From JACRLW01 sp050181465 (GTDB lineage Bacteria; Planctomycetota; UBA1135; UBA2386): DNA of 64,000 nt. Positions 43,728 to 51,108 of the stretch are shown piece after piece. The notes under the pieces were generated by a model. It was given only the letters and a program-made list of their open reading frames with translations, did no database searches and had not been told where the DNA came from. Location: assembly GCA_050181465.1 (NCBI GenBank), contig JBFXDD010000001.1, forward strand, positions 62,001 to 126,000. The letters are read 5' to 3'. Both the position numbers and the translations under genes were made by a program. Positions within the stretch are counted from its first letter, which is position 1; each line of letters starts with the position of its first letter.

Positions 43728-44314
43728 CAGAAGTGCGCCTCTTCGATTCGCTGGAGGTAGCTCTCGCGATTGGTCTCGTCGCGGACCAGAGAACAGCCGC
43801 GTTCGAGTCCGCGGATCTGGATCGACCAGACCATGTTCTCCAGCGATTCCGACTTCATGCGGAGGAACATCACCTGATCGGCGGTGTTCCCGTTGCGATC
43901 GAACACGATCGTGACCCGCCCCTTGCGCAGGGTCTGATCGCCGACGATGGCGAAGCCGCCAAGCTTGATGCGGTCGTCGAGACCGATCCAGGCCTGCCGT
44001 TGCTCGGCCAGTTCCTTCTGATCCTGGTCGGTCGCGATCTTCAGTTCCGGCGGCCAGACCTCGCGATAGCGGTTCTGGTCGAGGTCCAGCTCGAGCTTGT
44101 AGACCTTGCCTTGGAGCTCCGCCTCGGAACGCAGATAGTCGACCACCGCCATCAGGCGCTGCGACTCCGCGTCCAGAGTCGAAGAGGGCACGATCGCTCC
44201 GAGGTTGGTGAAGACCGAGCGCAGTAGGATCGCGAGGATCGCGATCACGACCATCAGCTCGATGAGGGTGAATCCCTCGTCGCGAGCAGTCGTTCGATAC
44301 GGGCCCGGTCTCAT
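43727..44314 (-). CDS. gspH: GspH-like pseudopilin
   Basis: 195 residues. The N-terminus EGFTLIELMVVIAILAILLR is a class-III prepilin signal with the +5 glutamate. The rest is a beta-rich globular domain with FAIVGDQTLRKGRVTIVFD and a Cys in RGLERGCSLV. GspH is the adaptor between the major pilin GspG and the tip complex. The start lies 7 bp after the gspG stop, and the stop overlaps the gspI start. Confidence 0.72.
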   Translation of the reverse strand: MRPGPYRTTARDEGFTLIELMVVIAILAILLRSVFTNLGAIVPSSTLDAESQRLMAVVDYLRSEAELQGKVYKLELDLDQNRYREVWPPELKIATDQDQKELAEQRQAWIGLDDRIKLGGFAIVGDQTLRKGRVTIVFDRNGNTADQVMFLRMKSESLENMVWSIQIRGLERGCSLVRDETNRESYLQRIEEAHF

Positions 44315-44321
44315 CCTTCAC

Positions 44322-44738
44322 TCACTGATTCTGTCGCTCGGGGAAGACGATGTCGTCGTCGGTGTCCTCGATTCCATCCGGGCCCTTGGAGATCAGTTCG
44401 AAGCGCAAGCGGCCCTCGAGGGCGCGGATGATGAGTTCGTTGTTCCAAGCGTCCTTCGGGGTGCCACCTTCGAGGAGCGGCGCCTGGCCGTTCTCTCCCG
44501 GGCTGGTCAGATCTTCCCACTCCGGAATCTTGCTTCGCTTGACCACGAACATCTTCACCGTGTCGTTCGCGGCACGAAGGTTGGTGCGCGTCGTCTCGAC
44601 GCGGGCTTCTTCGGTCTGGCTGATGAGGTTGGGGACGACGATGCCGGCCAGCAGGCCGAGGATGACGATTACCACCATGATCTCCACCAGGGTGAAGCCG
44701 GCGGATCGATGGCGGGAATGCGGATGCGTGGGATTCAT
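44322..44738 (-). CDS. gspG: Major pseudopilin GspG
   Basis: 138 residues, standard length. The class-III leader is followed by AGFTLVEIMVVIVILGLLAG (Glu+5). The C-terminal calcium-loop region is GTPKDAWNNELIIR with ISKGPDGIEDTDDDIVF, and the last Asp cluster is typical of GspG calcium coordination. GspG stacks into the pseudopilus fibre that pushes substrates through the secretin. It is separated from gspF by 318 bp holding the dispersed element copy B, unlike the other overlapping genes of the set. Confidence 0.9.
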   Translation of the reverse strand: MNPTHPHSRHRSAGFTLVEIMVVIVILGLLAGIVVPNLISQTEEARVETTRTNLRAANDTVKMFVVKRSKIPEWEDLTSPGENGQAPLLEGGTPKDAWNNELIIRALEGRLRFELISKGPDGIEDTDDDIVFPERQNQ

Positions 44739-45056
44739 GGGAACGCGAGGAAACGCTCGGTCAGTGTAGCCGGGGAACCGCGCCGGCGGCCATCCGACCT
44801 ATCTTGGACGCTGCGGGCCGGCCGATCTTCCCCTAGCCCGGACTACCCGAGACCACCTGCTGCGACCGCAGCAAGTCGCGCCCGGCGTCGTCGCTACGTC
44901 GGCTCCTCCCTGGCGGCGTAGCTACGGCTACGCTTCGGTCGTCGACCGACGCAGCTCCTTGGCGGTCATCGACCTGCCGCGATCTCGCGACGACGTTCAC
45001 GAATAGTCCGGGCTCGCGCACGACCGCCGACCCATCCGGCGCCGGCAGCGCCCGCC
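44739..45056. other. Intergenic region between gspF and gspG (318 bp)
   Basis: It holds palindromic element copy B (44832-45015). The remaining 93 bases next to gspG contain, on the minus strand, TACACT about 20-30 bases upstream of the start, a possible -10 box without a clear -35. Nothing else was seen. Confidence 0.6.
44832..45015 (-). repeat. Dispersed palindromic element, copy B
   Basis: About 184 bp, the same element as copies A and C. On the plus strand it opens CCTAGCCCGGAC and closes AGTCCGGGCT. The terminal A-T pair next to the GCCCGGA/TCCGGGC arms is G-C in copy C, a covarying base pair. The centre GCGTAGC-TACG-GCTACGC is a perfect hairpin (plus strand). It lies 41 bp beyond the gspF stop and 93 bp before the gspG start, within what would otherwise be one operon. 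14 mismatches to copy A over 141 aligned bases and 20 to copy C. Confidence 0.88.
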
Positions 45057-46280
45057 TCATCGGACCTTCTGCAACTGGAGCAGCGGCAGCACGATGGCGA
45101 TGACGATGCCGGCGACGATGACCGCGAGGAAGACGATGATCAGCGGCTCGATCACCGAGGTCAGCTTCTGGGTGGCGATCTCGACTTCTTCGTCGTAGCT
45201 CTCGGCCACTCGCTCCAGCATCTCCTCGAGGTTCCCGGCCTGCTCGCCGACGCCCACCATGTAGGTGACCATCGGTGGGAAGGCGTTGGTCATCTTCATC
45301 GGCGTGGAGATGTCGGTGCCTTCGAGGACATGGTCGTGGACCGAGGTCAGCGCGTTCTGGAGAACCTTGTTGTCCAGAACTCGCTTGGTCACGTCGATCG
45401 CCTGCAACGCCGGAACGCCGGAACGCAGCAGGGTCGCGAAGGTGGTGGAGAAGCGCGCGACCGATTGCTTTCGCAAGAGATCGCCGAACACCGGCAGCGA
45501 CAGCTTGAACTTGTCCCATGCCAGACGGCCCTTGTCCGAGTTCACGAAGAGCTGGAACAGGATGGTGGCGAGCAAGGCGCCGACCAACACGAGGAACCAG
45601 TTGTTCTGCAGGAACTTGCTGCAGGTGATCAGGATCTCCGTGGGGAGCGGGAGCTTCTCGTTCTTCTGCTGCAGCAACTGCGTGACTTTCGGCACCACCG
45701 CCGTCATCAAGATCGCGACGACCACGACTCCGACGAGGATCATGATCATCGGATAGATCATCGCGGCGCCGACCCGATTCTTCAGTCGAGCCTGCACCTG
45801 CAAGAACTGCGCGAGTCGGACCATCACCTGGTCGAGTGCGCCCGAAGACTCGCCGGCGCGGACCATGTTGGCGTAGAGCTCGGTGAAGTAGCCCGGGTGC
45901 AGGCCCACGGCATCGCCGAAGGGCACACCTTGGGTCACCTTCTCACGGATGTCACGAAACGTGGCCTCGATGCGGCGGTCCGGCGACTGCTCGATGACCA
46001 TCCGCAGCGCCTCCGCCAGCGGGATCCCCGAGCGCAAGAGCGACGCCATCTGCCGGGTGACCGCGGCAACCTGATCGTTGCGTTGCTTGTTGGGCGCATC
46101 GACCCCGGTGATACCGCGGATCTGGAAACGGCGCTGTCGGGTCGCGCGCTCATGCAGGTCGGTGACGAACAGCCGCTCCTGACGCAGCTTGATCCGCGCC
46201 TCGCGCGGCGAGTCCGCGTCGACGATCCCGCGCTTCTGCTTGTTCTCGCCGTCGACGGCCTTGTATTCGAAGATCGGCAA
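45057..46280 (-). CDS. gspF: Type II secretion inner membrane platform protein GspF
   Basis: 407 residues. The N-terminal MPIFEYKAVDGENKQKRGIV is the typical opening. Two T2SSF domains follow: about 75-190 (QMASLLRSGIPLAEALRMV) and about 270-390 (FATLLRSGVPALQAIDVTKR). There are three TM segments (MIYPMIMILVGVVVVAILM, NWFLVLVGALLATILF, IIVFLAVIVAGIVIAIVL). GspF anchors the pseudopilus assembly and contacts GspE. It is complete. Confidence 0.95.
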   Translation of the reverse strand: MPIFEYKAVDGENKQKRGIVDADSPREARIKLRQERLFVTDLHERATRQRRFQIRGITGVDAPNKQRNDQVAAVTRQMASLLRSGIPLAEALRMVIEQSPDRRIEATFRDIREKVTQGVPFGDAVGLHPGYFTELYANMVRAGESSGALDQVMVRLAQFLQVQARLKNRVGAAMIYPMIMILVGVVVVAILMTAVVPKVTQLLQQKNEKLPLPTEILITCSKFLQNNWFLVLVGALLATILFQLFVNSDKGRLAWDKFKLSLPVFGDLLRKQSVARFSTTFATLLRSGVPALQAIDVTKRVLDNKVLQNALTSVHDHVLEGTDISTPMKMTNAFPPMVTYMVGVGEQAGNLEEMLERVAESYDEEVEIATQKLTSVIEPLIIVFLAVIVAGIVIAIVLPLLQLQKVR

Positions 46281-46324
46281 AGGGGTCCTCTAGGGTTCGC
46301 TCGACTCTTGGCGGTGGCCCACGA

Positions 46325-48037
46325 TCAGCTCACGTCGAGTTGCGTGACGCGCAGGACTTCTTCGGGCGAGGTGATGCCGGTGAGCACCTTCGCCACGCCG
46401 TCCATGCGAAGCGTGCGAAGGCCTCGTTCGAGTGCGCCGCGCTTGATCTCGCTCGCCGTCGCTTTGTTGACGATCTGTTCTTGGATCGCCGCATCGATCG
46501 GCATGACCTCGTAGATCGCGGTGCGGCCGGAGAAGCCGCTGTGGAAGCACTCGTCGCAGCCGCGGCCGAAGGCCACGCCGTCGGGGAACTGGTCGATGTC
46601 CAGGCGTAGTTCCTCGAGCTGGAACCGCATCCGCTCGTCCGGCTGGCGCGTGAACTCGCGACAATGCGGACACACGGTGCGGACGAGTCGTTGTGCGATC
46701 ACCAGCAACAGCGACGAGGAGACCAGGTACGGCTCGATACCGATGTCGAGCATGCGCGTGACCGTCGAAGCCGAGTCGTTGGTGTGCACCGTGGAGAACA
46801 CCAAGTGGCCGGTCAACGCGGCGCGGATCGCGATGTCGGCGGTCTCCGTGTCGCGCACTTCGCCGACCATCATGACGTCCGGATCCTGACGCAGGAAGGA
46901 ACGCAAGCCGGCGGCGAAGGTCAGACCCTTCTTGGCATTGACCTGCACCTGACTGATGCCGTCGAGGTTGTACTCGACGGGGTCCTCGATGGTCAGGATG
47001 TTCAGGCGGCTGGAGTTGATCTCGCTCAGTCCGGCGTAGAGCGTCGTCGTCTTGCCGGAGCCGGTCGGCCCGGTGACGAAGATGATCCCGTGCGAGTAGT
47101 GCAGGTAACGCTGGATCGTCTTGAGGTTGTGATCGTCGAGACCGATCTGATCGAGGGAGTAGACCTTGGTCGTCTTGTCGAGGATTCGGAAGACGATGCG
47201 CTCGCCGGATTGCACCGGAACCGTGGAGATGCGGACGTCGACGTCGCCGTCGCCGATCCGGATCGATGCGCGACCGTCCTGCGGCAAACGGCGCTCCGCG
47301 ATGTCCATCTTCCCCATGACCTTCACGCGGGAGACGATCGCCTCCTGCGCCTTCTTCGGGATCGATTCGGTGTCGTAGAGCACACCGTCGATGCGCATGC
47401 GGACCTGGAGGCGGTCGGCGTAGGGCTGGAGATGGATGTCCGAGGCTCGCAGCTTCAGCGCCTGGAACAACAGCATGTTGACCAGCTTGATGATCGGCGC
47501 CTTGTTGGCGACGTCGAGGAGGTCCTCCGATTCCTCGATCTTCGCTGCCAGACCGACGATGTCCTGGTCCTCGATGTCGTCGAGCGCTTCGTCGACGCCG
47601 TCCGCCTTGTGACGGTAGGCGCGATTGATCAGATTCGCGATCTCCGAGCGCGCGACCAGCACCGCCTCGGTCTCGGTGCCCATCATGGTGGCGAGGTCGT
47701 CCATCGGCTTCTGGTCGAGTGGACGAGCGGTCGCGACCTTCGTGACGCGCCCATCGGTGCCGATCGCCACGATTGCGTGCGTGCGGGCGAACTGGACCGG
47801 CACGTTCTGGATGAACGCGTTCGGCACGGCCACGCCCTCGAGGCTCTGCCGCAGTTCGAGCCCGAGGAACTCGGCGAAGAACTCGAGGCAGCGATTCTCG
47901 GGGAGGATGTTCCGCGAGATCAGGATCTGGTCCAAGGTTTGACCGGTCTCCCGCTCGATGTCGAGGGCTTCACGAATCTGTTCGTCGCGGAGCCCGGCAC
48001 TCTCGAGGAGGCGGCGGCGAATGCGGTCCTGGATCAT
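46325..48037 (-). CDS. gspE: Type II secretion ATPase GspE
   Basis: 570 residues. This hexameric cytoplasmic ATPase powers the pseudopilus. The N-terminal domain (residues 1-150) has the MshEN-like repeat pattern (FFAEFLGLELRQSLE). The core has Walker A GPTGSGKTTTLY near residue 325, the Asp box EVRDTETADIAIRAALTGHL, and the His box LVFSTVHTNDSAST. A tetracysteine zinc site (CPHC with CDEC) follows in the C-terminal part. The start ATG 48037 lies 7 bp after the gspD stop. It is complete and looks functional. Confidence 0.94.
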   Translation of the reverse strand: MIQDRIRRRLLESAGLRDEQIREALDIERETGQTLDQILISRNILPENRCLEFFAEFLGLELRQSLEGVAVPNAFIQNVPVQFARTHAIVAIGTDGRVTKVATARPLDQKPMDDLATMMGTETEAVLVARSEIANLINRAYRHKADGVDEALDDIEDQDIVGLAAKIEESEDLLDVANKAPIIKLVNMLLFQALKLRASDIHLQPYADRLQVRMRIDGVLYDTESIPKKAQEAIVSRVKVMGKMDIAERRLPQDGRASIRIGDGDVDVRISTVPVQSGERIVFRILDKTTKVYSLDQIGLDDHNLKTIQRYLHYSHGIIFVTGPTGSGKTTTLYAGLSEINSSRLNILTIEDPVEYNLDGISQVQVNAKKGLTFAAGLRSFLRQDPDVMMVGEVRDTETADIAIRAALTGHLVFSTVHTNDSASTVTRMLDIGIEPYLVSSSLLLVIAQRLVRTVCPHCREFTRQPDERMRFQLEELRLDIDQFPDGVAFGRGCDECFHSGFSGRTAIYEVMPIDAAIQEQIVNKATASEIKRGALERGLRTLRMDGVAKVLTGITSPEEVLRVTQLDVS

Positions 48038-48044
48038 GCGTGGC

Positions 48045-50372
48045 TCAGCGATCGGTGACGGGCTGGGTCGGCTCGGTGGCTTCCGGCAATGGACCGTTCG
48101 GCAGCAGCGACTTGACGTCGGGAGCCGGCGTCTCGCCGCGCGTGCGGTAGGGGAGATCGAAGCTGCCGCCGCGGTCGAAGTCGTCGAGGGTCGCATTGCG
48201 ATCGTCGAGCGTCGCCCGCGTGCCGCCGAGCCACTTGTTGTCGACGATGCGCAGGCGGCGGTCGCCGATGTACTCCGAGGCTTCCAGCTTCTTGCGCTGA
48301 CTCACTTCGCGCAGATCGCTGAAGTCCTGCTCGTCGAGGATGGTCGGCGTCACGAAGAAGTAGAGGTTGGTTTTCCGCGTCTCGGTGGTCTTGTTGCGGA
48401 AGAGAGCACCGAGGATGGGGATGTCCTTGAGGAAGGGGATGCCCGACTCGGCCTCGGTCTCTTGATCCTCGATGATGCCGCCGACGACCACCGTGCTGCC
48501 GCTGGGCAAGGTCACCTGGGTTTGCACCTGGCGGCTGATCGTGATGCCGCCGGTCGTCGGGTCGGCCTGGCCGACGAAGCGCGACACCGTGAGATCGATG
48601 TTGAGTCGGAGGTAGTCGTTGGTGCTGATCGACGGCGAGATGTTCAGCTCGATACCGGCCGTTCGTGGTTCGCCCACACCGGTCGAGGTTGTGGCGTTGC
48701 CTTGCACGTTCTGGATCGTCGGGCGATTCTCCTCGCTCTTGACCAACGCGTTCTCGTTGTTGTTCACGACGATGCTGGGCGTGCTCAGGATGTTGCTGCG
48801 ATCCTTGTTCGCCAGCGCGTTGACGACGAGGGGGATCTCGAAGTCGTTGCTGCGGATGATGCCGCCGGTCAGGCCTTGCAGCGGGTTGTCGAAGTCCGGG
48901 AGCCGAATGTCCGGGATGTTGTCGCCGTTGTTGTCCTGAAAGGTCGTGAGGCCGAAGCTCGTGAAGCCGAAAGGCCGCGTGAAGTTGTCGCCGGAGACGT
49001 CCACCAACCCGAGTTCGAAGCCGAGCCGATCCAAGTCGTTGGTACTCAGTTCGACGAGCGCCGCCTCGATGAGCACCTGCGGTTGCCGCTTGTCGAGGCC
49101 CTCGACCATCCGACTGATTTGGCTGAACTTGCTCTGCGAAGCGGAGATCAGCAGGCTGTTGCTCTCCGGGTGCGAGGTGATGACGGTCTGGCGCGGGCGC
49201 CGCGCTTGCGTCTGTTGTCCGGCTTGCGCCTGCTGTTCGGCGACTTGATCTTCGCGAAGGAAGGTCCGCAGCGTATTCGCCAGGTCGTCGGCAAGGACGT
49301 TGAGGAGCTGGACGACGTGGATGTCGCCGCCCGATTCACTGATCGGCACGTCGAGCCGGGCAATGAGATCGAGAGCCTCGTTGATCCGGTTGGGAGCCCC
49401 GCTGACGAGGAGGGCATTCAGTGAAGCCAGGGCGAGGACCTGCACCTGGTCGGTCATGCCGGCCTGCACCGGCGTGCCGCCGGCGACCTGCGCTTGCTGG
49501 AGGCGGCGAGCGCGCTCGTCCAGGACTTGCTTGAGCAGCAGTTCGAGCTCTTCCGCGGTCGCGTAGTTGAGGCGAACCACGCGGGTCTCCTCATCGGGGG
49601 TCATCGGCGCGACGTCCGACAGCTTCAGCACCTGGTAGGCCGCCCAAACCTGCGGGCCGAAACCCTGCAGCAGCATCGAGCGATTGTCGCCAAGCGCACC
49701 GACCACGAGCGGTCCCGCGCCACCCGGCGTCGAGTTGAAGAAGGGGCGGGTCTGAGTGACCGCGTTCGTCGGATTCAGGTAGCGCAGCGGTACCGTGGTC
49801 AGGATCTGCACGCCGGACTGCGATGCGTATTGCTCCAACTCCTCGAAGGGCACGTAGCGCGCCGAGGCAGCGATCTCGTTGCGACGCGTTCCTGCCAAGG
49901 AGACGATCTCGACGATCTCGTTCTCGCCCGTTCGCCGCGGCACACAGGCGAAGCCGCGGATGAACAGCATCGTCTGGAAGAAGTTGTAGAAGTCGTCGCG
50001 ACGGAGCCGATAGGGGCCGACGAAGTTGATGTTCTGACCGGGGGTCTGGAACTCGGCGTCATTGATGACGAAGGTCCTGCCGGTCACCTTCATCGTCAGC
50101 TTGATGAAGTCCTTGATCGGGACGCCGGTGTTCTCGTTCACCGCCAGGGTCACCATCCCGTCGTCGGCGACTTCCAGGGTCACGCCGCCGGGTTGTTGAT
50201 CCTGCGCGGTCGCGGTCGCGCCGGCGACGGCCACGAGCAAGGCCAGCCCACAGGGCACGGCTCGCCGGACGAATCGCGCGAGCAGCCTTGGTACGGGGCG
50301 CTGCGAGGGCGCCGAGGGATCGGCGGAAACGGCGGAGAAGGGAAGGTCGATCACGTCCTCGGAACCAGACAT
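48045..50372 (-). CDS. gspD: Type II secretion secretin GspD
   Basis: 775 residues. A long N-region (residues 1-35, SVSADPSAPSQRPVPR in part) is followed by a signal peptide with hydrophobic core CGLALLVAVAGATATAQ. N1-N3-type ring modules follow (VNENTGVPIKDFIKL, the N0/STN-like opening, then VVRLNYATAEELELLLKQVL). The secretin core has VLIEAALVELSTND, SNILSTPSIVVNNNENA, VTLPSGSTVVVGGII and GIPFLKDIPILGALFRN. The tail of about 90 residues after the core is Pro/Asp-rich. The multimer forms the outer-membrane gate. It heads the gsp set, and a divergent PTS IIA gene starts 190 bp away. Confidence 0.93.
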   Translation of the reverse strand: MSGSEDVIDLPFSAVSADPSAPSQRPVPRLLARFVRRAVPCGLALLVAVAGATATAQDQQPGGVTLEVADDGMVTLAVNENTGVPIKDFIKLTMKVTGRTFVINDAEFQTPGQNINFVGPYRLRRDDFYNFFQTMLFIRGFACVPRRTGENEIVEIVSLAGTRRNEIAASARYVPFEELEQYASQSGVQILTTVPLRYLNPTNAVTQTRPFFNSTPGGAGPLVVGALGDNRSMLLQGFGPQVWAAYQVLKLSDVAPMTPDEETRVVRLNYATAEELELLLKQVLDERARRLQQAQVAGGTPVQAGMTDQVQVLALASLNALLVSGAPNRINEALDLIARLDVPISESGGDIHVVQLLNVLADDLANTLRTFLREDQVAEQQAQAGQQTQARRPRQTVITSHPESNSLLISASQSKFSQISRMVEGLDKRQPQVLIEAALVELSTNDLDRLGFELGLVDVSGDNFTRPFGFTSFGLTTFQDNNGDNIPDIRLPDFDNPLQGLTGGIIRSNDFEIPLVVNALANKDRSNILSTPSIVVNNNENALVKSEENRPTIQNVQGNATTSTGVGEPRTAGIELNISPSISTNDYLRLNIDLTVSRFVGQADPTTGGITISRQVQTQVTLPSGSTVVVGGIIEDQETEAESGIPFLKDIPILGALFRNKTTETRKTNLYFFVTPTILDEQDFSDLREVSQRKKLEASEYIGDRRLRIVDNKWLGGTRATLDDRNATLDDFDRGGSFDLPYRTRGETPAPDVKSLLPNGPLPEATEPTQPVTDR

Positions 50373-50561
50373 GGCTTGATGGGGCCGGCGACCAGCCGGC
50401 GTTTCCGGGCGACCCGCGGAGGCGGGCGACCGGCATGGGCGCTGCGACGTCGCGGGCGGGGGTTTTATTGCGCTGCTCGCTGGCGGGGAAGGACGCTTTT
50501 CGCAGAAGTCGCCTCTTGCGTCGGCTGGTGAAGACCCGTCCATTGCCGCTTCGTCGCCTCG

Positions 50562-51038
50562 ATGAAGCTCTCGCAGTTGTTGAGCGAAGACTTGATCGTG
50601 CGTCCGCTCGGCGTCGAGCAGGGCGTCACGGACAAGTGGTCCGCGATCCGCGCGCTCGCTGAGCGAGCCGCCGAGTGTCGTGCCGTGCCCGCGCCGCTCT
50701 TTCCGACCATCCTCGCTGCGCTGCACGCTCGAGAGCGCAGCATGACCACCGGGATGGAACACGGCGTGGCCATCCCGCATGCTGCGGTCGACGGCGTCGA
50801 AGAAGTGGTCGCCGTGTTGGGGATCGCGCCCGAAGGTGTCCCATTCGAGTCTCTCGATGGGCGCCCGGCGCGCCTGATCTTCTGCCTCATCATTCCGCGG
50901 GCCAAGAAACTCCTGCACATCCACACGCTCGCCAAGATCGCCAAACTGCTCGCGCGGCGTGAGGTGCGCGAGGCGATCGTCGATGCGCAAGACCCCGCGG
51001 AGGTCCTGCGAGTCGTGCGCGAATCGGAGCGGGAGTGA
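50562..51038 (+). CDS. PTS EIIA domain protein (PtsN/fructose type)
   Basis: 158 residues, one EIIA domain. The phosphorylatable histidine is His73 in GMEHGVAIPHAAVDGV, and the strand RLIFCLIIPRAK with HIHTLAKIAKLL completes the fold. Stand-alone EIIA of this type (PtsN, EIIA-Ntr) acts as a regulator, not as a transporter component. No EI, HPr or EIIB gene is visible nearby, so whether it is phosphorylated here is unknown. ATG 50562 fits the MKLSQLL opening. The next gene starts 70 bp downstream. Confidence 0.85.
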   Translation: MKLSQLLSEDLIVRPLGVEQGVTDKWSAIRALAERAAECRAVPAPLFPTILAALHARERSMTTGMEHGVAIPHAAVDGVEEVVAVLGIAPEGVPFESLDGRPARLIFCLIIPRAKKLLHIHTLAKIAKLLARREVREAIVDAQDPAEVLRVVRESERE

Positions 51039-51108
51039 ACTCGGGAGTCGCTCGCTGGTCGTCGCGCCAAGATGGCCGCTCGATCGGTGAACGACCAGGG
51101 CCGCGCGG

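Noticed and set aside
45330..48058. Long plus-strand frames opposite gspF and gspE (394 and 464 codons)
   Set aside because: Their text mirrors the codon bias of the gsp genes and has no recognisable motifs; the minus-strand products are canonical.
50373..50561. A possible cyclic-di-GMP riboswitch upstream of gspD
   Set aside because: The region has GC-rich stems and a GACGCAA stretch on the minus strand, but not the paired GEMM core and tetraloop-receptor layout.
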